A stretch of 26,764 bases of DNA from Alphaproteobacteria bacterium (GTDB lineage Bacteria; Pseudomonadota; Alphaproteobacteria; Rickettsiales; UBA1997), in assembly GCA_016869775.1 (NCBI GenBank), contig VGDJ01000001.1, positions 1-26,764 on the forward strand, read 5' to 3'. The notes under the pieces are model-generated. The model ran no database searches and was not told the origin of the DNA. It worked only from the letters and a program-made list of their open reading frames with translations. This document shows positions 16,465-24,972 of this stretch, piece by piece. A program made the position numbers and the translations under genes. Every line of letters starts with the position of its first letter. The first letter of the stretch is position 1.

Positions 16465-17457
16465 ATGCAAAAAATTAACCAAATCACCAATTTATACTCA
16501 TCAGAACTTAATGCTGTTAATGACATAATCTTATCCAATAGCGTTGGCAAATCTGATTTAATTCAGGAAATTACCAAAAATCTTATTAATTCTGGAGGCA
16601 AAAGAATTCGACCGCTACTACTTATTATTACTTCAAAATTATGTGGCTCAACAAATCCTGAATCATATCTCAACCTAGCTTCTGCCGTTGAAATGATTCA
16701 CAACGCCACCCTGTTGCATGATGACGTGGTCGATATGAGCGAAATTCGTCGTGGTAAAAAAACTGCCAATGCGATTTGGGATAACAAAGCTTCAATCTTA
16801 GTGGGTGATTATCTATTTTCTTTATCTTTTCAATTAATGGTCAAAAGCCAAAATCTCGCGGTCTTGGAATTATTATCAAAAACCTCTTCAATTATTGCTG
16901 ATGGAGAAGTTCTTCAACTTCAAAACTCTCACAATATTCATATTTCCACTGATAAATATTTTGAAATAATTTTCGGTAAAACTGCCGTTTTATTTTCAGC
17001 TTGTTGTGAGGTTGGAGCATTAATAAATAATCTTCCAAACCAACAAATTAAAAATCTCAGAGATTTCGGCAAAAACATTGGAATGATATTTCAAATAGTT
17101 GACGATATTTTAGATTATTCGTCAAACCAAGAAACTCTTGGCAAAGATTTGGGTAACGATTTTTTTGAGGGCAAAATAACTTTTCCAATTATCAAAACCT
17201 TGCAATCCGCCAATTCACAAGAACAAGAATTTATTTCCGAAACTTTCACAACAAATCTTCATCAATCACAAAAAGATTTAGCATCATTTGAAAAAGTTTT
17301 AGCAATTATAAAAAAATATGACGCTCTCAATCAGTGCAAGAAATTAGCGAGTCAAATTGCAGTTGAAGCTTCAAACAATCTAAGTTTTTTTGAAAATAAT
17401 ACCTTTAAAAATCAAATGCTTGAGATTCTCGAATATTCACTTCATAGAATTTCATAA
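16465..17457 (+). CDS. ispB: Polyprenyl (octaprenyl-type) diphosphate synthase
   Basis: A 330-residue trans-prenyltransferase that elongates isoprenoid diphosphates to the long side chain of ubiquinone. It has GGKRIRP (44-50), the first aspartate-rich motif D86-D87-V-V-D90 (LLHDDVVDMS), the arginine pair RR (95-96), and the second motif D213-D214-I-L-D217 (QIVDDILDYS) followed by GKDLGNDFFEGK. Length and motifs fit IspB-type medium/long-chain synthases; the exact chain length cannot be read from the sequence. The start is ATG at 16465, two bases after the previous stop, with an overlapping AAGG. A ubiquinone supply also fits the quinone-sensing RegB in the window. Confidence 0.93.
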   Translation: MQKINQITNLYSSELNAVNDIILSNSVGKSDLIQEITKNLINSGGKRIRPLLLIITSKLCGSTNPESYLNLASAVEMIHNATLLHDDVVDMSEIRRGKKTANAIWDNKASILVGDYLFSLSFQLMVKSQNLAVLELLSKTSSIIADGEVLQLQNSHNIHISTDKYFEIIFGKTAVLFSACCEVGALINNLPNQQIKNLRDFGKNIGMIFQIVDDILDYSSNQETLGKDLGNDFFEGKITFPIIKTLQSANSQEQEFISETFTTNLHQSQKDLASFEKVLAIIKKYDALNQCKKLASQIAVEASNNLSFFENNTFKNQMLEILEYSLHRIS

Positions 17458-17477
17458 TTTTTACAAATTTATAAATC

Positions 17478-17981
17478 ATGAATAAAAAAAATTTTTTTAT
17501 AAATTTTGTTTTAATTCTTTTTATCGCAAACTTTTCATTCGCTCAAACTCTTGATAGCAGTTTTTATAATTGGCAAATTTATGAAATTTCTGATGATGAC
17601 TCGGATTTTAAAAAATGCTACATTGTTAACTACCCAATTAAAAGCGAAAGCAATGATACTTCGCGCAAAAAACCTTATTTAATAATCACTCGTTTTCAAA
17701 AAGATCGAGTTGAAGAAATTAGCATTTTTGGGGGCTTTGATTATAAAATTAGTAGCCATATTTTAATGTTAATCGATTCATATCAATTTCGTTTAAAAAC
17801 CAAGAGCGATTTCGCATGGGCTAAGAATCGCTATGAAGACTCACAAATTATTCAAAATCTTCTTAGAGGAAATATTGTTAAAATACGAAGTGATTCAGCT
17901 GTTGGGACGTTCGCGGTTGACGAATACAACCTCAAAGGAATTGCCAAAGCCTTCAAAAGAATGCGCGGAATTTGTCCATAA
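17478..17981 (+). CDS. IalB-family (invasion-associated locus B) periplasmic protein
   Basis: A 167-residue secreted protein with a signal peptide (hydrophobic 7-21, likely cleavage after SFA at 22). The mature part begins with a W-x-I-Y strand, then KCYIVNYPIKS and PYLIITRF, the beta-strand pattern of the IalB family, and a late AFKRMRGICP end. The family is common in Alphaproteobacteria and is named for a Bartonella erythrocyte-invasion protein, but most members are simply periplasmic proteins of unknown role. It sits 20 bases after ispB and 38 bases before the EptA-like gene. Confidence 0.75.
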   Translation: MNKKNFFINFVLILFIANFSFAQTLDSSFYNWQIYEISDDDSDFKKCYIVNYPIKSESNDTSRKKPYLIITRFQKDRVEEISIFGGFDYKISSHILMLIDSYQFRLKTKSDFAWAKNRYEDSQIIQNLLRGNIVKIRSDSAVGTFAVDEYNLKGIAKAFKRMRGICP

Positions 17982-18019
17982 ATTTTCATATTTTATCTAG
18001 TAATCAAAAAAATTTTAAA

Positions 18020-19570
18020 ATGAAACCCCGATCTTTTTTAAAAAAATCTAACTTCATGGTTAATTTTCATACTTTTAGCATCGCATTTTGCACCTTGATG
18101 TTTTTTGTATGCAATTCTCTATTTTTAGAGAAATTTACTATTTGGTTTAAAAACCGTGACTCCATTGATTATCTTGGCCTTGGGGCTTTTTTTGCATTAG
18201 CCTACGCGATATTTTTAATTTTTTTCTTATTAATTTGTCATCGCAAAACCACTAAAATTATTGCTATAATTCTGTGCATTTTTTCTACCATAGTTGCATA
18301 TTTTATCAAAAAATATGATGTTTCAGTTGATCGAACGATGGTTATGAACGCGCTCTTCACAGATAAATCTGAAGTGCATTCGCTTTTATCACTTCAAATG
18401 ATCCCTTATGTTATTTTTTTGAGTCTTTTACCAATAATTTTCATAACTCGATTAACAATTATTTTTCCTAAAAATTATTTTATTAAATCACTCAAAATAA
18501 TATTAATTAGCTTAGCCATAGCCGTTGGATTTGGTTATTCACAATATAACTCAATTCATCGTGCCGTAAATTTATCGCGTAAAAAAATTGTTTATATAGT
18601 TATGCCGACTAACTATATCAGAAGCTCTCTGAGCGCATTTAATCACACTTTTAGCAAAAAGTTTTTCTCATCAACACCGCGCGACATTAAAGTCGAAGGC
18701 AAAGTACTAAAACAAGAAGATTTGATTGTAGTTCTTGCGATTGGCGAAACTTCACGCCAAAAAAATTTTCAACTTTATGGTTATGATCGACAAACAAATC
18801 CGATTTTATCAAAAGATAAAAAACTTCATGTACTCAACGGTAAAGCAAAAATTGGTTCGACACTTTATGCGCTCCCAGAAATTTTGGTAAAAAATGACAT
18901 CCCGCTCACCGCAATAACCTCAAAACTGGGCATCGATACCTCATGTTATGTCAATTATTCACTTTATGATAATTGCGCAATACCTGGTGAAATAAAAGTC
19001 TCAAACTGCAAAAGGGGTAAATTATGCTTTGATGAAGATACAATCCCATATTTACAAGAAAATTTACACCAATATAAATCAGGTCCAAGGCTTGTAGTTC
19101 TCCATCTTGGCGGTGGAAGCCATGGCCCAAGTTATCACGAAAGATATCCGATAGAATTTCAAATTTTTACGCCAATTTGTAAGGATGCCGATGTTATTAA
19201 TAAATGCTCTAAAGAGGAGCTCTACAATACTTTCGACAATACCATTTTATATGTTGATCACGTTGTAGGAAATATCATCAAAACTCTTGATAAATCTAAA
19301 CTAAATTATGTTTTTATATACTTATCCGATCATGGCGAGTCATTGCTCGAAGAGGGAAGAATATTTCATGGCATGCCCCCGGGAATAGATTTACCCCCCG
19401 AACAAGCGCAAATTCCATTGATAGTTAAATCATCAATACCAATTACGATAAAAAAACGCCCCGAATACACTCAGCAAGAAGTCTTTGATACAATTATCGA
19501 TCTTCTAAACATAGATATCAAAGTTGCCGATAAAACCAAGAGCTTTATTTCAAAAAATTATTCCAAATAA
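18020..19570 (+). CDS. eptA: EptA-like lipid A phosphoethanolamine transferase
   Basis: A 516-residue inner-membrane enzyme with about five N-terminal helices (15-174) and a periplasmic alkaline-phosphatase-fold domain. Catalytic features are E243 (IGETSRQKNFQLYGYDRQTNP), nucleophile T281 (GSTLYALPE), SHGPSYHERYP (367-377), the DNTILYVDH segment, D437/H438 (LSDHGESLLEEG) and H450 (FHGMP). EptA moves phosphoethanolamine from phosphatidylethanolamine to lipid A, lowering its negative charge and affecting resistance to cationic peptides. Compared with EptA, the stretch just after T281 is shortened: the usual PCMFS and the following helix are condensed to PEILVKNDIP. I chose ATG at 18020; the in-frame TTG at 17972 lies inside the previous gene. 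Headgroup specificity is inferred from family resemblance. Confidence 0.88.
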   Translation: MKPRSFLKKSNFMVNFHTFSIAFCTLMFFVCNSLFLEKFTIWFKNRDSIDYLGLGAFFALAYAIFLIFFLLICHRKTTKIIAIILCIFSTIVAYFIKKYDVSVDRTMVMNALFTDKSEVHSLLSLQMIPYVIFLSLLPIIFITRLTIIFPKNYFIKSLKIILISLAIAVGFGYSQYNSIHRAVNLSRKKIVYIVMPTNYIRSSLSAFNHTFSKKFFSSTPRDIKVEGKVLKQEDLIVVLAIGETSRQKNFQLYGYDRQTNPILSKDKKLHVLNGKAKIGSTLYALPEILVKNDIPLTAITSKLGIDTSCYVNYSLYDNCAIPGEIKVSNCKRGKLCFDEDTIPYLQENLHQYKSGPRLVVLHLGGGSHGPSYHERYPIEFQIFTPICKDADVINKCSKEELYNTFDNTILYVDHVVGNIIKTLDKSKLNYVFIYLSDHGESLLEEGRIFHGMPPGIDLPPEQAQIPLIVKSSIPITIKKRPEYTQQEVFDTIIDLLNIDIKVADKTKSFISKNYSK

Positions 19571-19576
19571 ATTTCA

Positions 19577-20308
19577 ATGAAGTTTGCAAATAAAGTTATC
19601 AACCTAATAATTTTAGCTTTTTTGGTATGCATTACAGTGTTTTTCTTGGTTCAGAAAAACCCTAAAAAATTTGATGGATCGCGGGTTAAAATAGTTGATA
19701 ATGTTGATAAAAATTATTTTATACGCGGAAGCAATACTTTTGTTGAAAAATTCGGCGAAAAGATTTTTTCTTATAACTATTTAAAAAAAATTATTAGCCA
19801 AACTATCAAGGACGAAAATAAAAATATCATAAACGACTTTTATTTGGTCGACATTAATTTGCTAAATCTAGATTCTTATTTCCAGATCTTAGATGAAGAA
19901 TTATTTTTTAAAAAAAATCCACAACTTGGTGAATTCGAAAACTTCTCCGAAATATCTCCAAGACTGCTTTTAATGGGCTATTCATCTAATCAAATTATTT
20001 TTAATATCACCAAAAAATATCATCGAGATTTGGATAAAATTATTGATAAAATTCATTTTCATCTTCATCAAAAACTTGATAAACCAATCGTAATATACGT
20101 TCATTGTAATGCCGGTCGAGACCGCACTGGACTTATTTCAGCTGGATATCGAATGAAATATCATGATCTAAATTTAAAGAGCGCAATAAAGCAAAATATT
20201 GCCGACGTTCAGCGCAGTTCTGAATCTTTTTTAAGCGATGCGATTAGGGGTTATTGCTATTACATTCAGGCTAATTTTAATAAACCACAGAATTTTTGCG
20301 ACCTCTAA
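19577..20308 (+). CDS. Membrane-anchored dual-specificity / tyrosine phosphatase-like protein
   Basis: A 243-residue protein with one N-terminal hydrophobic helix (about 8-25), likely a signal anchor, so the catalytic part should be periplasmic or secreted. The P-loop YVHCNAGRDRTG (175-186) has the complete HCx5R signature with H176, C177 and R183, and is followed by a YRMKYHDL helix. Such enzymes hydrolyse phosphotyrosine, phosphoserine/threonine, phosphoinositide or other phosphate esters; the substrate cannot be read here. The HCxAGxDRTG style of loop is one I associate with eukaryotic and host-associated phosphatases. It starts 6 bases after the EptA-like gene, so a role in phospholipid or envelope phosphate turnover is as plausible as a host-directed one. 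Confidence 0.75.
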   Translation: MKFANKVINLIILAFLVCITVFFLVQKNPKKFDGSRVKIVDNVDKNYFIRGSNTFVEKFGEKIFSYNYLKKIISQTIKDENKNIINDFYLVDINLLNLDSYFQILDEELFFKKNPQLGEFENFSEISPRLLLMGYSSNQIIFNITKKYHRDLDKIIDKIHFHLHQKLDKPIVIYVHCNAGRDRTGLISAGYRMKYHDLNLKSAIKQNIADVQRSSESFLSDAIRGYCYYIQANFNKPQNFCDL

Positions 20309-20337
20309 AAAACCATCCTAAAGAACCAATTTAATCC

Positions 20338-20360
20338 AATTTTAATCATTAAAATTTTTT
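20338..20360 (+). terminator. Possible terminator of the long plus-strand operon
   Basis: AATTTTAA (20338-20345) pairs with TTAAAATT (20349-20356) around the loop TCA, and T residues follow to 20360. It lies 30 bases after the phosphatase stop and before convergent yebC. The stem is only A/T, so it would be weak. Confidence 0.35.
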
Positions 20361-20412
20361 AAAAAAATAAGCGCAATTTAAGGTATTTAGGGTTTTATCC
20401 AGCGAACAAGAG

Positions 20413-21162
20413 CTAAATTTTATCGCTAATTTCTTGATGAAAAATATAGTTTCCAGTGACGTTTTGCACATCATCACAATCTTCAAGCAAATCAATCATT
20501 TTAAGGATTTTTTGAGCTTGATCTATATCACTTATTTCTATCAGATTTTTAGCTTTCCAGTCTAATTTAGCAGTGGTCGCATCGCCAAATTGCTTAGTTA
20601 AAATATCACGTACCACAATAAAATTTTCAGGCTTAGTGATAATTAAATAAAAATCATCATTGACTTCAACATCATCAGCTCCAGCTTCAATAGCGCTCTC
20701 AAAGATCTTTTCTTCACAAGTAACCTTGGTCTCAAATTGGATTATTCCAACTTTATCAAACATAAATCCAACCGAACCAGTTTCACCAAGCGCCCCGCCC
20801 ATTTTTGTAAAGATACTCCTAACTTCGCTAGCAGTTCGATTTCGATTATCAGTAAGAGCTTCAACGATAATTGCCACTCCCCCACTCGCATAACCCTCAT
20901 AACGAATTTCTTCAAAATTTTCGCCCTCGCCTCCAGCGATAACTTTTTTTATTGCGGCATCAACTCGATCTTTGGGCATATTATTGTTTCGCGCCTCAAT
21001 TATAGCATTACGAAGACGCGGATTAAATTCGGGATCGGGTTGCCCAGTTTTCGCAGACACCGTAATTTCGCGAATAATTTTAGTAAAAAGTTTGGCTTTT
21101 TTGGCATCTTGAGCGCCTTTTCGATGTTTGATGTTTGCAAACTGGGAATGACCTCCATAAAT
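20413..21162 (-). CDS. yebC: YebC/PmpR-family protein with disrupted start
   Basis: YebC-family proteins are about 245-250 residues long and act as translation or transcription factors (TACO1-like rescue of stalled ribosomes in recent work). The body is typical: QPDPEFNPRLRNAI, RYEGYASGGVAIIVEALTDN. The first usable in-frame usual start is GTG at 21060 (215 residues), but the same frame continues upstream without a stop and encodes GGHSQFANIKHRKGAQDAKK, the conserved YebC N-terminus. The only upstream start candidate in frame is ATT at 21162 (249 residues, normal length). An ATG at 21158 is one base out of frame: ATGGAGGTCAT lacks one base relative to an expected ATGGCAGGTCAT. So this is either a rare ATT start, a sequencing deletion, or a damaged gene. 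It lies downstream of ymdB. Confidence 0.85.
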   Translation of the reverse strand: MYGGHSQFANIKHRKGAQDAKKAKLFTKIIREITVSAKTGQPDPEFNPRLRNAIIEARNNNMPKDRVDAAIKKVIAGGEGENFEEIRYEGYASGGVAIIVEALTDNRNRTASEVRSIFTKMGGALGETGSVGFMFDKVGIIQFETKVTCEEKIFESAIEAGADDVEVNDDFYLIITKPENFIVVRDILTKQFGDATTAKLDWKAKNLIEISDIDQAQKILKMIDLLEDCDDVQNVTGNYIFHQEISDKI

Positions 21163-21214
21163 TTTTGGAAATTAAATTAGAGTTAGTTTTGAAAAAATGA
21201 ATTTATGATTTTTA

Positions 21215-22027
21215 TTAAAGAATTTGTTCGCCTAAAATTCCATTAATTTTAAGTGGAAATATTTTTTGGGCAAGACCGGTTTTGTTATCAATCTCAACTA
21301 CGCAACCACAAATTGTGGCTTCACCTTTTGCCGGTTCCATTTTGTCGAATTTACGCTTGTGAATAAACATTTGTAAGGGAACATTTTTATCCATACCAAT
21401 AACCGAATCAAAATCACCGCACATGCCAGCGTCGGTTTGGTAAGCCGTTTGTTGCGCCATGATGTGGCAATCATTTGTCGGAATATGAGTATGCGATCCA
21501 ACTACCGCCGAAACTTTACCATCTAAAAATTTTCCCATCGCCATTTTTTCAGAAGTTGCTTCGGCATGAAAATCCACAAAAATCGCATCAACTTGTTTTT
21601 TTAAAGGATGATTTTTGACTATATTTTCGGCCACTTCAAACGGACAATTAACATTATATTTTATAAAAACCTGACCCAGTAAATGAATCACTAAAATTCG
21701 CTGTGAATTGGCAGTTTCAAAAACTCTATATCCAACCCCAGGAGTTGAATTTGGGAAATTATGCGGTCGCAAAAGTTTTTTAGATTGATTAATAAAAGTT
21801 AATACCTCGCGCTGATCCCAGATATGATCGCCACCCGTCAAAACGTCAGCTCCAGCTTTTATTAACTCTTGCTCAGCATTACGACTAATTCCAAAACCAC
21901 CTGAAGCGTTATCACAATTAACAATAGTAAAATCGATTTGATAAAGACTTTTAATTTTTAAGAGATTATTACAGACCGCAACCCTTCCAGCTCTGCCGAC
22001 CACATCACCTAAAAATAAAATATTCAT
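21215..22027 (-). CDS. ymdB: YmdB-family metallophosphoesterase (TIGR00282)
   Basis: A 270-residue cytoplasmic dinuclear-metal phosphoesterase. Motifs are MNILFLGDVVGRAGR at the start, IVNCDNASGGFG, LTGGDHIWDQRE, IFVDFHAEATSEKMAMG, AVVGSHTHIPTND and TDAGMCGD, giving the Asp, Asn and His metal ligands. YmdB homologues hydrolyse 2',3'-cyclic nucleotides or cyclic dinucleotides in vitro; the physiological substrate here is not known. I chose ATG at 22027 over the TTG at 22042, because family members begin directly at this MxILFxGD motif. It is followed 52 bases later by yebC on the same strand and is divergent from leuC. Confidence 0.9.
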   Translation of the reverse strand: MNILFLGDVVGRAGRVAVCNNLLKIKSLYQIDFTIVNCDNASGGFGISRNAEQELIKAGADVLTGGDHIWDQREVLTFINQSKKLLRPHNFPNSTPGVGYRVFETANSQRILVIHLLGQVFIKYNVNCPFEVAENIVKNHPLKKQVDAIFVDFHAEATSEKMAMGKFLDGKVSAVVGSHTHIPTNDCHIMAQQTAYQTDAGMCGDFDSVIGMDKNVPLQMFIHKRKFDKMEPAKGEATICGCVVEIDNKTGLAQKIFPLKINGILGEQIL

Positions 22028-22240
22028 GTTTAAAAATTTCAATTAATAACTATTAAATTTTTTAATTTATTTAAAAAATCGGATTTTAACTTCAAAATTT
22101 TTATAATTGAAATTGATTTTAATTTTGTCTTCAATATCTTTTCAACTAATTTGATCAAGCCTCAACACTTTATTTACACAGATTTCGAGGTCTTTCCATA
22201 TAAAAAAATAATTATTAACTCTGACATTTTACAAAAAATC

Positions 22241-23656
22241 ATGCCAAAAACTTTATACGATAAAATTTGGGATTTACATTTAGTTGATGATGATGGCTCT
22301 TCAAGCCTTATTTACGTTGATCGCCAACTCATTCATGAGGTTACTTCACCTCAAGCTTTTGAAGGCCTCAGAATTTCAAATCGTAAACCACGTCGAACCG
22401 AAGCCCATCTTGCTGTTGCTGATCACAATGTTCCAACCACTCCAAGCGATCGCCACAACGGCACTAAAGGTATAAAAGACCAAACTTCACGAACTCAGGT
22501 TGAGACTCTCGAACAAAATTGTCGTGAATTTGGCATCAAATATTTTGATTTAGACGACAAAAAACAAGGTATTGTTCATATTGTTGGCCCTGAGCAAGGT
22601 TTCACTCAGCCCGGAATGGTAATTGTTTGCGGCGATAGCCATACTTCAACTCATGGCGCATTCGGCGCGTTGGCTTTCGGCATCGGAACTTCTGAGGTTG
22701 AGCATGTTTTAGCTACTCAAACCCTGATTCAAAAGCGCGCTAAAAACTTTTTGGTAAAAGTTGATGGCAAGCTCGCCAATGGCATAACCGCTAAAGATAT
22801 TATTCTTGCAATAATTGCCAAAATTGGCACCGCTGGCGCTACTGGCCACGTTATTGAATATGCTGGATCGGCTATCGAAAGTTTGTCGATGGAAGGTCGT
22901 ATGACCATTTGCAATATGTCAATCGAGGCCGGCGCTAGAGCAGGATTGATCGCTCCTGACGAAAAAACTTTTTCATACCTTAAGGGTCGACCAATGGCGC
23001 CACAGCAACAACATTGGGATAAAGCCGTTGAGTTTTGGCGCTCGCTAAAATCTGATACCGGCGCAAAATATGATAAAGAAATTTACCTCAAAGCCGAAGA
23101 TATTGCACCTCAAGTTACTTGGGGCACAAGTCCGGAAGATACTCTGCCAATTTCAGCCAAAGTACCTAGTCCTTCAGATTTTAGTGATAAGTCAAAACAA
23201 GAAGCTGTTACTCGCTCACTCGAATATATGGGTTTAAAAGCCGGAACGCCTCTCGAAGAAATTAATATTGATAAAGTTTTTATAGGCTCTTGTACCAATG
23301 GCAGAATTGAAGATTTGCGAGCCGTGGCCACTGTTGTTAAGGGTAAAAAAATTGCCAAAAATATTAAATTAGCCATGGTCGTTCCGGGCTCAGGTTTGGT
23401 AAAAGAACAAGCTGAACTTGAAGGTTTAGATAAAATTTTTATTGAAGCTGGCTTTGAATGGCGCGAACCAGGTTGTTCAATGTGCCTAGCTATGAATGCT
23501 GATAAACTTGAAAATGGCGAACGATGCGCTTCAACCTCCAATCGCAATTTTGAAGGTCGCCAAGGTCGGGGTGGCAGAACTCATCTCTTAAGTCCTGCTA
23601 TGGCTGGAGCATCCGCAATCAATGGACATTTAACTGATATTCGTAAATTCTCATAA
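22241..23656 (+). CDS. leuC: 3-isopropylmalate dehydratase large subunit LeuC
   Basis: A 471-residue aconitase-family enzyme that, with LeuD, isomerises 2- to 3-isopropylmalate in leucine synthesis. It begins [15 protein letters not shown], the standard LeuC start, so I chose ATG at 22241 over TTG at 22151. Iron-sulfur ligands are C351 (GSCTNGR), C412 and C415 (GCSMC). Other motifs are [41 protein letters not shown] and [17 protein letters not shown]. Full length and all key residues are intact. leuD is not adjacent: the next gene, 8 bases on, encodes an MFS transporter. The coding sequence is visibly less AT-rich than its neighbours, which can reflect conservation or expression. Confidence 0.96.
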   Translation: MPKTLYDKIWDLHLVDDDGSSSLIYVDRQLIHEVTSPQAFEGLRISNRKPRRTEAHLAVADHNVPTTPSDRHNGTKGIKDQTSRTQVETLEQNCREFGIKYFDLDDKKQGIVHIVGPEQGFTQPGMVIVCGDSHTSTHGAFGALAFGIGTSEVEHVLATQTLIQKRAKNFLVKVDGKLANGITAKDIILAIIAKIGTAGATGHVIEYAGSAIESLSMEGRMTICNMSIEAGARAGLIAPDEKTFSYLKGRPMAPQQQHWDKAVEFWRSLKSDTGAKYDKEIYLKAEDIAPQVTWGTSPEDTLPISAKVPSPSDFSDKSKQEAVTRSLEYMGLKAGTPLEEINIDKVFIGSCTNGRIEDLRAVATVVKGKKIAKNIKLAMVVPGSGLVKEQAELEGLDKIFIEAGFEWREPGCSMCLAMNADKLENGERCASTSNRNFEGRQGRGGRTHLLSPAMAGASAINGHLTDIRKFS

Positions 23657-23663
23657 TCATTAA

Positions 23664-24972
23664 ATGTTAATTTTCTTTCGCAATAACCATCAGGTTTCTA
23701 GAAATTTTGATTACACTAACGAAGGATTCTCTCCGATTCCACTTAATAAAATTGACCAAAACAAAGACTTCACTTGGAACATCGCATTATTTCAAGATTT
23801 GCTAGCGGTTTTTAGTTCGATTTTTTTATCAGCAATTGGTTATGGCATTATTATGGTTTTAGTTGCGGTTCGACTTGAATATCATGTCAAAAATGAAATT
23901 TTAATTGGCTTGTCCACCATTACCCAGATTGGAGCGGGAGTTGTTTTTTCACGTTTTTTACCATCCCTTGGGCATAAAATTGGCTTGGTTAAAAGCATTA
24001 TTTTAGCTAGTTTTATCGCAGGTTTATGCAGTATTTTATTGTTTAAATTTATTAATTATTGGTTGTGGATTTTATTGTTATGGCACCTCAATGTTTACCT
24101 CATCAGTGACCCGCAATACTACTATGATTGACATAACTCCACCTCAAATTCGCTCAATCATTATCTCTATTGGCTCGACACTTGTGGCAATTGGTAATGG
24201 GATCGGACCAATTTTACTTAAACTCTTAAATACCAACGACTCAATCTGGAGCTTTATGCTTGCGAGTTCATTATTTATAGTTTCAGCGCTCCCATTATTG
24301 CGTCTTAAAAAAGTTGACTCGATCGTTCGCGAACAAAAAAAAATCGCTGTTTGGCGTTATATCAAAAATTCACCAAAAATATTTGCCTCAGCTTTTACTT
24401 GCAGTTTTATAATGTCATCATGTAGCGCTTTCTCAATTGTTTATGGAATTAAGCTTGGCATGCCTCAAAATGAGGCTTCAATGCTTCTAACCGCCCTACT
24501 TTTTGGCACCATTTTTTTTATTCCAGTCGGGATCTTATGCAATATTTTAAACCGCCGGTTCATCATGATTTGCTCAGCTTCTTGTGCCTTGGCAATCATT
24601 TATTTGATATATAATTACAGTGATTCTGAAAATATTTTGGTGTTATTTTTTTGCTTATTTGGCTCTATGTCAGGTCTCAAACTGCCAGCCATTGTTTTGA
24701 TAAATGAAAAATATCAATCAAGCCAAAGACTAATTGTAACCAGCGCCTTTACCAGAATTGCCCTAATTGGGACAATATGTGGCTTACTTAACACTGGTTT
24801 ACTGATGAAAACTTTTGGGACAAATGGTATTTGGATTTCAATCTCATCAGTCTTAATTTTATTTATAATTTTTTGGATTTCGACTTATGTAATTCAATTA
24901 CTTAAGAAACAAATCTCACTGTCGGACTTATCAATTTTTTATCAAAAAACCAATGACACACTGCAATCATAA
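23664..24972 (+). pseudogene. MFS transporter interrupted by a frameshift
   Basis: Two consecutive frames encode one major facilitator protein. The first (23664-24131) covers the first three to four helices and then runs into a hydrophilic tail (WHLNVYLISDPQ) and a stop. The second, from about 24082 to 24972, continues with GTSMFTSSVTRNTTMIDITPPQIRS, a normal helix 4-5 region, and the remaining helices. Dropping one base near T24081 joins them into about 435 residues with roughly 12 helices, normal MFS size. The substrate is unknown. This could be a real inactivating indel, a sequencing error, or less likely a programmed shift. It follows leuC by 7 bases and its end overlaps the S49 peptidase by 20 bases, so the neighbourhood still looks like an intact operon. 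Confidence 0.75.

Noticed and set aside
22151..22240. 30-residue N-terminal extension of LeuC from a TTG start, or a leader peptide
   Set aside because: LeuC proteins begin at the MPKTLYDK motif; the upstream codons lack leucine runs expected of an attenuator leader and show no hairpin.
23110..23547. 145-codon minus-strand open frame inside leuC
   Set aside because: leuC is fully conserved across this stretch; the antisense frame is a by-product of its codon use.
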